Origin: Branchiostoma floridae
Taxonomy: Eukaryota > Chordata > Leptocardii > Amphioxiformes > Branchiostomatidae
NCBI RefSeq assembly: GCF_000003815.2
Contig: NC_049994.1
Location: 16,292,523 to 16,356,522 of the forward strand
DNA length: 64,000 nt
Direction: 5' to 3'
Shown here: positions 15,571 to 30,289 of the stretch, in pieces
Layout: each line of letters opens with the position of its first letter
How positions within the stretch are numbered: position 1 is the stretch's first letter
Notes under the pieces: generated by a model
The model's input: only the letters and a program-made list of their open reading frames with translations
What the model was told of the DNA's origin: nothing
The model's database searches: none
Translations under genes and position numbers: made by a program

Positions 15571-16052
15571 NNNNNNNNNNNNNNNNNNNNNNNNNNNNNN
15601 NNNNNNNNNNNNNNNNNNNNNNNNNNNNNNNNNNNNNNNNNNNNNNNNNNNNNNNNNNNNNNNNNNNNNNNNNNNNNNNNNNNNNNNNNNNNNNNNNNNN
15701 NNNNNNNNNNNNNNNNNNNNNNNNNNNNNNNNNNNNNNNNNNNNNNNNNNNNNNNNNNNNNNNNNNNNNNNNNNNNNNNNNNNNNNNNNNNNNNNNNNNN
15801 NNNNNNNNNNNNNNNNNNNNNNNNNNNNNNNNNNNNNNNNNNNNNNNNNNNNNNNNNNNNNNNNNNNNNNNNNNNNNNNNNNNNNNNNNNNNNNNNNNNN
15901 NNNNNNNNNNNNNNNNNNNNNNNNNNNNNNNNNNNNNNNNNNNNNNNNNNNNNNNNNNNNNNNNNNNNNNNNNNNNNNNNNNNNNNNNNNNNNNNNNNNN
16001 NNNNNNNNNNNNNNNNNNNNNNNNNNNNNNNNNNNNNNNNNNNNNNNNNNNN
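15571..16052. other. Assembly gap (482 N)
   Basis: Unknown sequence between a divergent insertion and the intron part of unit C. Confidence 0.99.
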
Positions 16053-17236
16053 GGAAGCGGATTCAAGTTGGGAAATTGGTGAAAAGAGCTAGAATAGGAT
16101 GAATATCGGGATATAAGACACGTTGCATGAGAGGGTGAGGGAGGGGGCGCACATAACAGCCCGGTCACATTTGTCATAATTACAATTGCAAGTTGACGAA
16201 ATTCTTAGGATTGTCATGCATATGTAGGAAAAATTTAGCTGTCTTGCTTCTGGAAAGACTTTGATCATTGTCAGCTGCTGGTTCTGTCACAGCCTGCTTG
16301 AAAATTGTACAAAATCAAAGTCGTTTGACGACCTTTAACGAATGTGACCACGCTGTGATGGAACATTGGTTACAGCCGGGACATTGCAGCATGCGTCATC
16401 ATGTGTGCCAAAACCAACCATCAGCCAGAAACGAACACACGCCAAACAAGTCTTAGAGCATATCCAGATGAGAGAAATCATCATCATCACTACATGCCAA
16501 ACGTGAGGGCAAATCGGAAACAAAAGAAATGAAGCTTGGATATACCCTTCGGGATTTTCTTCTTGTCATAATAGTCTTCGTATTCACGACTGAAACGATG
16601 GGGCCGCCGGGGACCTACGGAGAAGAGAGTGGCCCAGCCACGAAGGGGAACTTACAATCAGCATCACGATTCATAAACACAAACACGCTGGAAAAAACAC
16701 TCTGGTTTTGGTATCGGTGGAAAGAAAATAGGAGCAACTGACGTCAATTCTCATAATTCTGCCAGTACCAAAGGCTGCCAAATTTGAAAAAAAAGAAAAA
16801 CAAAAAAAACAGGTCTTTAATCCTTCCACATTGGATGTGATGCAGTGGAAAAACATTGCAAACACACAACAAACAAACAAACAGACCAAAAATATATACC
16901 TCCATTTTCATGGAGGCAAAAAAAAAACACATTGTCAAGGCCTTCTCGAGAATAATTTTGAGCACCCGTTTATCTGAAGTGTGCATATATACCTTGGGAC
17001 TGATGCTGTATCTACTAACCTCGTTCACCATTCCAAGCTTTTTACACTCTGGAGGGAAGGGGGAGGGGTGCGAGAGAAGGCTGTGAAGGGCAAAAAACAA
17101 CTTGGAAGTAGTCTGCGCTGCACCAAGGAAGTTGGCTTCAGAACATTAGTCCTCTTTCAAATGGCTTCTATATCCAGTAGAGTGTGATACAAGATAAATA
17201 ACAATAATAACGCCCCTTCGAAATGTAGACTCGCCC

Positions 17237-17250
17237 GTTACCATGGTAAC
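17237..17250. promoter_or_regulatory. X-box palindrome (unit D)
   Basis: Identical 14-mer at the same offset. Confidence 0.4.
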
Positions 17251-18621
17251 GGATATGGGTACACGGCGTAATCTGCAGTCAAAATATGCGGGGTGGCGCC
17301 CGGTTATGAACCCTATTTAAATTTTTGCTCCAGCGCTATTCGTTGATTTTGTATGCATATTTTTCACTTTTATTTCAGGTCTCATTGATGAGTTTTTTCT
17401 TCCCATAGACTTCTATGTTATAATTCGTGATTTACATGGGCGCGTTCATAATGAAGATACGTAACATTTTAGCAGATTTTTCATTCCGAAGTATGTTGAG
17501 CACATTAACCCTACATCGTGGGAAAGAATTGCCAACGTCAACTACACATAGGTTCTTTTTTTATAGCAAAATTACAAACTACGATTAGTCAATCCCCTCA
17601 AAAGGCCCTTCTTCCCTGTTAGTGTAAAACCGCACCACTCAGAACCCAGGACAGTGTACCTCCGACCTGGCGCGCGGCTGCAAAACTTTACCTGCTACTT
17701 TCTTCAGTTACAAACAAGCTTTCACCGATCTAACTTTTCAGATCAGTTCCGCTACCTAAAGGGGAATTTCTTACCGCTAAAAACACGCGTCCATGCAACC
17801 GTTTACTTTTGGGCTCGGATCTCTTTTAGGGTGCCCACTCGCGGAGTAATACATCAATCAGACCTTAAATGACTTATGCTCTACCGATCTGATAAAATTA
17901 CATTTGGAATACTTTGCAGTCTGTTCATGTTAAATTGGAACACCTTCAGACGCTTAAGCATTGTTACATTTGAATTTCAGTTATGACTATTCTCATCTTT
18001 GAGGTTCAAGAATCTCAGTTATACTACTTTTGAATTTCTGTTTTCTATTGTTATGGCTGGATTGAAATCTTTGTGTATCATTTACGCCAGTCTTTAATTG
18101 GTACTACATGTACTATCATCAATCAGTCGGATGGTTCATCAAGTTTTTCCTTGTTATTTTGTTCTTTGAAAAACCCAATAAAAATATAAGAAAAAACAAA
18201 ACAAGAAGAAGTCCACACAGAGTACTCTAGGGCAGGGTTCTGCCCAAATAATTTAATCAACTCATGGTCACAGCAAATAACAAATCTCCATTGGTGGATG
18301 AATACAAACTTGACATTATTTCATTGAACTAGAGAGTCGACCTATCACAAGACTGTTGCCATGGTTACTGTTGCCACGGTTACCTGGAATGGCAAGCACC
18401 AGAGTCGATCGACGGAAAGGGCGAGGCTCCCCGATACCAGTGGACTATAGATTTCTCTAAAACCTCTCGACAACAATTACGTCCACACAATTTGACTCAT
18501 CAGTCATCGCTCAGTAATACCATAATCATCAATTTATAATCACTTTAATCTAGATTATAACACTTCTTTTTTGTCATCATAAAAATCTTGTAGATATCTG
18601 TGTAAAGATACCGCTTTCTTA

Positions 18622-18721
18622 NNNNNNNNNNNNNNNNNNNNNNNNNNNNNNNNNNNNNNNNNNNNNNNNNNNNNNNNNNNNNNNNNNNNNNNNNNNNNNN
18701 NNNNNNNNNNNNNNNNNNNNN
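18622..18721. other. Assembly gap (100 N)
   Basis: Inside unit D. The corresponding stretch in other units is only about 30 bp, so the gap size is arbitrary. Confidence 0.99.
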
Positions 18722-20622
18722 AATTGACGTACTTGATTTCATCGATAAAAGATTATACAACAAGAGGTGTGAAATCTTGCCACTGGATCAGCGTTAAGAG
18801 ACCCTTCCCTTTCGTTAGTGGTTTGGTTATTGTGTGGCTGTGAGAGTTTCTCCTAGTAAGTGCGTTTTTCTGTACGACTAGCCCTTGTGTGTAGAATAGA
18901 ACTGATATAAGCGGGTTGTGGGGTGCGTTACCGTCCTCACATTTATCTAAAAACATAATCTCTGTATTCTACAGCGTTTATGATTCATTGTAATGCTACA
19001 AATCTGTTCTTTTCTCTGTGCTTGCCATTGCAAGATTGGAGCAGCAGTTATTAATACTAAGCCATTGACTTAAAACAACGCTAGGTACAAAAAGCGTATG
19101 AAGCTTGTGAGTAACGAAAAGCCACGACTGGGGAGGGCACAAAAATCTCTTTCGACATTGCACAAAATGTAGGCTGGCGAGAACAGCTGTCCCCCAAAAC
19201 AAAATCACACAGTTCAAGACTTTATTTCTTCTTCATCATCATCATCATATATACGCACAAATATACTGTGTCAGGAAATACCTGTATATTCTCACGCCAC
19301 ATATCGAGTAAGCCGTATCTACATACGTGTGTGGGGCATATCACGTTGTATCCACGATACAACAGTCACTACGACAGTTCTGAGGGACAACCTCGCCCGC
19401 GCCAACCGGTCTTCAAATAAAAAATGGGTGAAAAAATTCTCTCTTATCTTGCACGACGTTCTCTTGTATAGATACACATTAAATATACACTACACCAAAA
19501 CGGCTTTTCTATCTGATTTCTCACCTATTCAACATCCTAGGGCATCGGAGCGCTATCTATAGCAACACCATGGTCGTACTTGGTTATATAGATAATATAC
19601 AGGTGTCTAAGCAGCATAACCAGGGTGCTGGAAGGATCCCAGCCACAGAGAGAGAAATGGCACTAGTACATTTACACTTGGGGGGAGGGGGGCGGATGTC
19701 ACATGCGACCTTGAAAGACAAGTTCCGATAGAAAAACATATATATATAGAGAGAGCGAGAAGATAAAACAACATGGGTGTATGCTTTTTGAACAAATTTT
19801 TTGCACATGCATGGATCAAAGTATTTCCCAGTAAGTACCCTATGTGTGTAACAATATTGCTTATTAAATATCAGAACCCTAAGAATTTCCAGGATTCTCA
19901 GAGAAGTTGCACGTAAGAGTAAATGGAAAAACAGACCATACATTTATGACTTATACTATTAAAAAGAAGCATTGGTAATACATAAGACAGGTTTACACAG
20001 AAGGCGGAAAGAGCAAAAATTGACAATTTCATGTGAAGATACCGTCTTTCAAACTAGCATACTGACAGGTTGGTGGAAGGAGTGTAGAAACTTAACGAGC
20101 AAATCAATTAGGAGTACAGTCATAAGACAGCAAACAGAGATGTGTACAAAAATCTGAAAGAAAAGTTGCAGGAACGACGTTTCTTAAGATTTCTGAAAGG
20201 CACCTTGGCTGAAGGAAGAACTTCCTACTCCATAATATGTTCCACATCCCAGAATGCACCACACAGCCGCTGTACACAGCCGCTGTAAGCAGTGCAGTGC
20301 ATCATGGAACCCCGTGCAACTCCAGCAGCTTGGTGTACTTTGACCTCTGGCCCAAGATTGAAAGGTTCATCTCCTAGACTACGACAACAGTGCACGTTCA
20401 CATATCATATTTACCGACAACGTTACGTGGTGAGGCTTAGAGGGTTATGGCTGTGGGCTCCCAGCATGAAACTTGTTTATTAGTTTATTACCCAACGAAC
20501 AGAGAGAACATCAGAGTAGAGTAGAAGGCAGCACTACAGTACTGAGGAGAGAGGCAACCTAGTCAGACACGTGACTGAACGCTAGAACTACACAACGTGT
20601 GGCTACAAAAATACCATATCTA

Positions 20623-21946
<1,324 letters not shown>

Positions 21947-22215
21947 TCATCAGGTTAGTGTGTCACGGAATAAAGACTTTTTTTTTACACAACCACAACT
22001 TTATTTTCACAGACGATTAAAAAAAAACAACTTTTGTGCATCAATTGTACAAGGTAAAAAAGCATGCCATACTGAATACATAACTACAGTTCCATAAGGC
22101 TAATCTACTTAATACAAGCGTGTATTATTCTGTCATCTTCCTCAGGGCGATTCGGACTGGTTCACATTGTACCGCAGCAATATGTGTCGCTGCTTACAGA
22201 TACAGTGACAAACGC

Positions 22216-22391
22216 TAATCTCCAAGCAGATCCTACGGTAGCATAAGATAGTATCAAAAGCTGGCAAAGGAGTCAAGCTGGCTTAGGAGTGTGTTTCGCT
22301 ACCGGCAAATGTACGCCTCCTCAATGGCTGACTACACTCCTTGGCCAGTTTGGTACTATCTTATGCCAGTGTAGGATCTGCTTGGAGATTA
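22216..22391. mobile_element. 176-bp hAT-like MITE (unit D)
   Basis: Complete, with flanking ACAAACGC at 22208-22215 and 22392-22399. Confidence 0.8.
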
Positions 22392-23967
22392 ACAAACGCA
22401 AGGTATTTAAGGACGGTCACCAAAACATCGGTGAAAGTAAAGTTGTAGTTGTTTTAAAAAGAGTCAGATTCTTTATTCACAAAGGTGAACTGTTCCAAGT
22501 CTCAGGTTAGTAACAGTTGATTTAATTTTCAAGCAGATGTCTGGGGAGGCTAAGTCGATACATTTTGTAACTGCTGCTGCCCTTCCCTGTTGCAAACTCC
22601 TTTTTGTTTGTTTGTATCGCATACCAGCTAAACTTCCTCATGGTGAAACATATCCGGGCAACTCTATGACAGAATCTCACACCATGAACGACCCCTACTC
22701 TTTTCTGGTAAGTGTGACGGGTTCTTTAACATGCTCGAGGTGTGGCTCTCCTCCAACACCAGACCCCAGGACCTCCATTTCACGTCATATTGAGAGTTGT
22801 ACTTAGTGGAAGCGGAGTCAAGTTGGGAAATTGGTGAAAAGAGCTAGAATAGGATGGATATCGGGCTATAAGACACGTTGCAAGAAGAAAAAAAATGTTT
22901 GGGGGGGGGGCGTACATAACAGCCCGGTCACATTTGTATATGGTCATCCTACAATTACAAGTTGACGAAATTCTTAGGATTGTCGTGCATACTACAAAAA
23001 ATTTAGCTGTCTTGCTTCTGGAAAGACTTTGATCATTGTCGGCTGCTGGTTCTGTCACAGCCTGCTTGAAAATTGTACAAAATCAAAATCGTTTGACGAC
23101 CTTTAACGAATGTGACCACGCTGTGATGGAACATTAGTTACAGCCGGGACATTACAGCATGCGTCATCATGTGTGCCAAAACCAACCATCAGCCAGAAAC
23201 GAACACACGCCAAACAAGAGCACATCCAGATGAGAGAAATCATCATCATCACTACATGCCAAACGTGAGGGCAAATCGGAAACAAAAGAAATGAAGCTTG
23301 GATATACCCTTTGGGATTTTCTTCTTGTCATAATCATAATAGTCTTCGTATTCACGACTGAAACGCTGGGGCCGTCGGGGACCTACGGAGAAGAGAGTGG
23401 CCCAGCCACGAAGGGGAACTTACAATCAGCATCACGATTCATAAACACAAACACGCTGTAAAAAACACTCCGTTTTTGGTATCGCTAACGTCAATTCTCA
23501 TAATTCTGCCAGTACCGAAGGCTGCCAAATTAAGTAAACAAAGAGGTCTTTAATCCTTCCACATTGGATGTGATCCAGTGGTGGAAAAACATTGCAAACA
23601 CACAACAAACAAACAAACAGACCAAAAATATATACCTCCATTTTCATGGAGGCAAAAAAAACAAACATTGTCAAGGCCTTCTCGAGAATGATTTTGAGCA
23701 CCCGTTTATCTGAAGTGTGCATATATACCTTGGGACTGATGCTGTATCTACTAACCTCGTTCACCATTCCAAGCTTTTGACACTCTGGAGGGAAGGGGGG
23801 GGGGTGCGAGAGAAGGCTGTGAAGGGCAAAAAACAACTTGGAAGTAGTCTGCACCAAGGAAGTTGGCTTCAGAATATTAGTCCTCTTTCAAATGGCTTCT
23901 ATATCCAGTAGAGTGTGATACAAGATAAATAACAATAATAACGCCCCTTCGAAATGTAGACTCGCCC

Positions 23968-23981
23968 GTTACCATGGTAAC
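23968..23981. promoter_or_regulatory. X-box palindrome (unit E)
   Basis: Identical 14-mer at the same offset. Confidence 0.4.
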
Positions 23982-26900
23982 GGATATGGGTACACGGCGT
24001 AATCTGCAGTCAAAATATGCGGGGTGGCGCCCGGTTATGAACCCTATTTAAATTTTTGCTCCAGCGCTATTCGTTGATTTTGTATGCATATTTTTCACTT
24101 TTATTTCAGGTCTCATTGATGAGTTTTTTCTTCCCATAGACTTCTATGTTATAATTCGTGATTTACATGGGCGCGTTCATAATGAAGATACGTAACATTT
24201 TAGCAGATTTTTCATTCCGAAGTATGTTGAGCACATTAACCCTACATCGTGGGAAAGAATTGCCAACGTCAACTACACATAGGTTCTTTTTTTATAGCAA
24301 AATTACAAACTACGATTAGTCAATCCCCTCAAAAGGCCCTTCTTCCCTGTTAGTGTAAAACCGCACCACTCAGAACCCAGGACAGTGTACCTCCGACCTG
24401 GCGCGCGGCTGCAAAACTTTACCTGCTACTTTCTTCAGTTACAAACAAGCTTTCACCGATCTAACTTTTCAGATCAGTTCCGCTACCTAAAGGGGAATTT
24501 CTTACCGCTAAAAACACGCGTCCATGCAACCGTTTACTTTTGGGCTCGGATCTCTTTTAGGGTGCCCACTCGCGGAGTAATACATCAATCAGACCTTAAA
24601 TGACTTATGGTCTGCCGATCTGATAAATTTACATTTGTAATACTTCGCAGTCTGTTCATGTGAAATACCTTCAGTCGCTTAAGCATTGTTACATTTGAAT
24701 TTCAGTTGTGACTATTCTTATATTTGAGATTCAAGAATCTCAGTTATACTGCTTTTGAATTTCTGTTGTCTATTGTTATGGCTGGATTGAAATCTTTGTG
24801 TATCATTTACGCCAGTCTTTAATTGGTACTACATGTACTATCATCAATCAGTCGGATGGTTCATCAAGTTTTTCCTTGTTATTTTGTTCTTTGAAAAACC
24901 CAATAAAAATATAAGAAAAAACAAAACAAGAAGAAGTCCACACAGAGTACTCTAGGGCAGGGTTCTGCCCAAATAATTTAATCAACTCATGGTCACAGCA
25001 AATAACAAATCTCCATTGGTGGATGAATACAAACTTGACATTATTTCATTGAACTAGAGAGTCGACCTATCACAAGACTGTTGCCATGGTTACTGTTGCC
25101 ACGGTTACCTGGAATGGCAAGCACCAGAGTCGATCGACGGAAAGGGCGAGGCTCCCCGATACCAGTGGACTATAGATTTCTCTAAAACCTCTCGACAACA
25201 ATTACGTCCACACAATTTGACTCATCGCTCAGTAATACCATAATCATCAATTTATAATCACTTAAATCTTAAGATTATAACAGTTCTTTTTTGTCGTCAT
25301 AAAAATCTTGTAGATATCTGTGTAAAGATACCGCTTTCTTAACTCACTTAAGTACTCGGAAGGAATTGACGTACTTGATTTCATTGATAAAAGATTATAC
25401 AACAAGAGGTGTGAAATCTTGCCACTGGATCAGCGTTAAGAGACCCTTCCCTTTCGTTAGTGGTTTGGTTATTGTGTGGCTGTGAGAGTTTCTCCTAGTA
25501 AGTGTGTTTTTCTGTACGACTAGCCCTTGTGTGTAGAATAGAACTGATATAAGCGGGTTGTGGGGTGTGTTACCGTCCTCACATTTATCTAAAAACATAA
25601 CCTCTGTATTCTACAGCGTTTATGATTCATTGTAATGCTACAAATCTGTTCTTTTCTCTGTGCTTGCCATTGCAAGATTGGAGCAGCAGTTATTAATACT
25701 AAGCCATTGACTTAAAACAACGCTAGGTACAAAAAGCGTATGAAGCTTGTGAGTAACGAAAAGCCACGACTGGGGAGGGCACAAAAATCTCTTTCGACAT
25801 TGCACAAAATGTAGGCTGGCGAGAACAGCTGTCCCCCAAAACAAAATCACACAGTTCAAGACTTTATTTCTTCATCATCATCATCATATATACGCACAAA
25901 TATACTGTGTCAGGAAATACCTGTATATTCTCACACCACATATCGAGTAAGCCGTATCTACATACGTGTGTGGGGCATATCACGTTGTATCCACGATACA
26001 ACAGTCACTACGACAGTTCTGAGGGACAACCTCGCCCGCGCCAACCGGTCTTCAAATAAAAAATGGGTGAAAAAATTCTCTCTTATCTTGCACGACGTTC
26101 TCTTGTATAGATACACATTAAATATACACTACACCAAAACGGCTTTTCTATCTGATTTCTCACCTATTCAACATCCTAGGGCATCGGAGCGCTATCTATA
26201 GCAACACCATGGTCGTACTTGGTTATATAGATAATATACAGGTGTCTAAGCAGCATAACCAGGGTGCTGGAAGGATCCCAGCCACAGAGAGAGAAATGGC
26301 ACTAGTACATTTACACTTGGGGGGAGGGGGGCGGATGTCACATGCGACCTTGAAAGACAAGTTCCGATAGAAAAACATATATATATAGAGAGAGCGAGAA
26401 GATAAAACAACATGGGTGTATGCTTTTTGAACAAATTTTTTGCACATGCATGGATCAAAGTATTTCCCAGTAAGTACCCTATGTGTGTAACAATATTGCT
26501 TATTAAATATCAGAACCCTAAGAATTTCCAGGATTCTCAGAGAAGTTGCACGTAAGAGTAAACGGAAAAACAGACCATACATTTATGACTTATACTATTA
26601 AAAAGAAGCATTGGTAATACATAAGACAGGTTTACACAGAAGGCAGAAAGAGCAAAAATGGACAATTTCGTGTGAAGATACCGTCTTTCAAACTAGCATA
26701 ATGACAGGTTGGTGGAAGGATTGTAGAAACTTAACGAGCAAATCAATTAGGAGTACAGTCATAAGACAGCAAACAGAGATGTGTACAAAAATCTGAAAGA
26801 AAAGTTGCAGGAACGACGTTTCTTAAGATTTCTGAAAGGCACCTTGGCTGAAGGAAGAACTTCCTACTCCATAATATGTTCCACATCCCAGAATGCACCA

Positions 26901-27244
26901 CACAGCCGCTGTAAGCAGTGCAGTGCATCATGGAACCCCGTGCAACTCCAGCAGCTTGGTGTACTCTGACCTCTGGCCCAAGATTGAAAGGTTCATCTCC
27001 TAGACTACGACAACAGTGCACGTTCACATATCATATTACCGACAACGTTACGTGGTGAGGCTTAGAGGGTTATGGCTGTGGGCTCCCAGCATGAAACTTG
27101 TTTATTAGTTTATTACCCAACGAACAGAGAGAACATCAGAGTAGAGTAGAAAGCAGCACTACAGTACTGAGGAGAGAGGCAACCTAGTCAGACACGTGAC
27201 TGAACGCTAGAACTACACAACGTGTGGCTACAAAAATACCATAT

Positions 27245-27628
<384 letters not shown>

Positions 27629-27898
27629 TCATCAGGTTAGTATGTCACGGAATAAAGACTTTTTTTACACAACCACAACTTTATTTTCACAGACGATTAA
27701 AAAAAAAAAAACTTTTGTGCATCAATTGTACAAGGTAAAAAAGCATGCCATATACTGAATACATAACTACAGTTCCATAAGGCTAATCTACTTAATACAA
27801 GCGTGTATTATTCTGTCATCTTCCTCAGGGCGATTCGGACTGGTTCCCATTGTACCGCAGCAATATGTGTCGCTGCCTACAGATGCAGTCACAAACGC

Positions 27899-28674
27899 TA
27901 ATCTCCAAGCAGATCCTACGGTAGCATAAGATAGTATCAAAAGCTGGCAAAGGAGTCAAGCTGGCTTAGGAGTGTGTTTCGCTACCGGCAAGTGTACGCC
28001 TCTTCAATGGCTGACTACACGCTCCTCCACAGCGTCCTATTAAATCGTGTTATTCCACTGAATATGCGTGTGAGTCTTTTTGCAATACATTATACGGCCG
28101 CATGGTGGCCACTGGCATCTGGGATTCTTCTCAAAGACAGTCCTGGGACAGAGAACGCATTCCTGGGGCGAATCATGCTGAGAGGAGCTAAGTGTCCCGG
28201 GAACGTGATCTGGCGCGGGAAGGCCAAACGCGCCGCCGTGCAAAACTCCCTTCCGTGACATAACTCCCTCTCGGCAATGTAGAGGGATAATCTTAACGCC
28301 CTTACAGCGCCACCAAATCAGGTACATTCTAAAGCTCCCTTTGTTATAACGCAACATTTTACACCCTAAATAGTAAACTTGCGACTAGTTTTGGACCCGG
28401 TAACTGTAAAAATACTCAGGCTGTAGAAACGCACGTAGTGGCGTGCGCTCACAACTTACGATTTTCTAAGGCATTGAGACAAACACAAAACAAAACAAAA
28501 CGACAGCTGTGAATTCCATAGAGTTTATTCAATTCAGCTTGAGGTGGATTGTGAATAAGCCCACGATCTCAAACCTATGGCTTCTTCACGGCGCTGGGTA
28601 CGAGCGTGGGCTGACTACACTCCTTGGCCAGTTTGGTACTATCTTATGCCATTGTAGGATCTGCTTGGAGATTA
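27899..28674. mobile_element. 176-bp hAT-like MITE (unit E), split by a nested insertion
   Basis: Flanked by ACAAACGC (27891-27898, 28675-28682) but enlarged by about 600 bp because other DNA (28021-28608) is inserted in its loop. Confidence 0.8.
28021..28608. mobile_element. Unidentified 588-bp insertion with 12-bp target duplication
   Basis: Unique to unit E. It is flanked by the direct repeat GGCTGACTACAC (28009-28020 and 28609-28620), which occurs once in the other units. No terminal inverted repeats are seen. It contains a short AAAACAAAAC run near one end and GC-rich segments unlike the surrounding DNA. A 12-bp duplication suits a retroposed sequence, but no family is recognised. Confidence 0.65.
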
Positions 28675-30275
28675 ACAAACGCAAGGTATTTAAGGACGGT
28701 CACCAAAACATCGGTGAAAGTAAAGTTGTAGTTGTTTTGAAAAGAGTCAGATTCTTTATTCACAAAGGTGAACTGTTTCAAGTCTCAGGTTAGTAACAGT
28801 TGATTTAATTTTCAAGCAGATGTATGGGGAGGCTAAGTCGATACATTTTGTAACTGCTGCTGCCCTTCCCTGGTTGCAAACTCCTTTTTGTTTGTTTGTA
28901 TCGCATACCAGCTAAACTTCCTCATGGTGAAACATATCCGGGCAACTCTATGCCAGAATCTCACACCATGAACGACCCCTACTCTTTTCTGGTAAGTGTG
29001 ACGGGTTCTTTAACATGCTCCAGGTGTGGCTCTCCTCCAACACCAGACCCCAGGACCTCCATTTCACGTCAGATTGAGAGTTGTGCTTAGTGGAAGCGGA
29101 TTCAAGTTGGGAAATTGGTGAAAAGAGCTAGAATAGGATGAATATCGGGATATAAGACACGTTGCATGAGAGGGTGAGGGAGGGGGCGCACATAACAGCC
29201 CGGTCACATTTGTCATAATTACAATTGCAAGTTGACGAAATTCTTAGGATTGTCATGCATATGTAGGAAAAATTTAGCTGTCTTGCTTCTGGAAAGACTT
29301 TGATCATTGTCAGCTGCTGGTTCTGTCACAGCCTGCTTGAAAATTGTACAAAATCAAAGTCGTTTGACGACCTTTAACGAATGTGACCACGCTGTGATGG
29401 AACATTGGTTACAGCCGGGACATTGCAGCATGCGTCATCATGTGTGCCAAAACCAACCATCAGCCAGAAACGAACACACGCCAAACAAGTCTTAGAGCAT
29501 ATCCAGATGAGAGAAATCATCATCATCACTACATGCCAAACGTGAGGGCAAATCGGAAACAAAAGAAATGAAGCTTGGATATACCCTTCGGGATTTTCTT
29601 CTTGTCATAATAGTCTTCGTATTCACGACTGAAACGATGGGGCCGCCGGGGACCTACGGAGAAGAGAGTGGCCCAGCCACGAAGGGGAACTTACAATCAG
29701 CATCACGATTCATAAACACAAACACGCTGGAAAAAACACTCTGGTTTTGGTATCGGTGGAAAGAAAATAGGAGCAACTGACGTCAATTCTCATAATTCTG
29801 CCAGTACCAAAGGCTGCCAAATTTGAAAAAAAAGAAAAACAAAAAAAACAGGTCTTTAATCCTTCCACATTGGATGTGATGCAGTGGAAAAACATTGCAA
29901 ACACACAACAAACAAACAAACAGACCAAAAATATATACCTCCATTTTCATGGAGGCAAAAAAAAAACACATTGTCAAGGCCTTCTCGAGAATAATTTTGA
30001 GCACCCGTTTATCTGAAGTGTGCATATATACCTTGGGACTGATGCTGTATCTACTAACCTCGTTCACCATTCCAAGCTTTTTACACTCTGGAGGGAAGGG
30101 GGAGGGGTGCGAGAGAAGGCTGTGAAGGGCAAAAAACAACTTGGAAGTAGTCTGCGCTGCACCAAGGAAGTTGGCTTCAGAACATTAGTCCTCTTTCAAA
30201 TGGCTTCTATATCCAGTAGAGTACGATACAAGATAAATAACAATAATAACGCCCCTTGGAAACGTAGACTCGCCA

Positions 30276-30289
30276 GTTACCATGGTAAC
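30276..30289. promoter_or_regulatory. X-box palindrome (unit F)
   Basis: The palindrome is intact although the base just before it (CCAG instead of CCCG) and nearby positions have changed. Confidence 0.4.
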
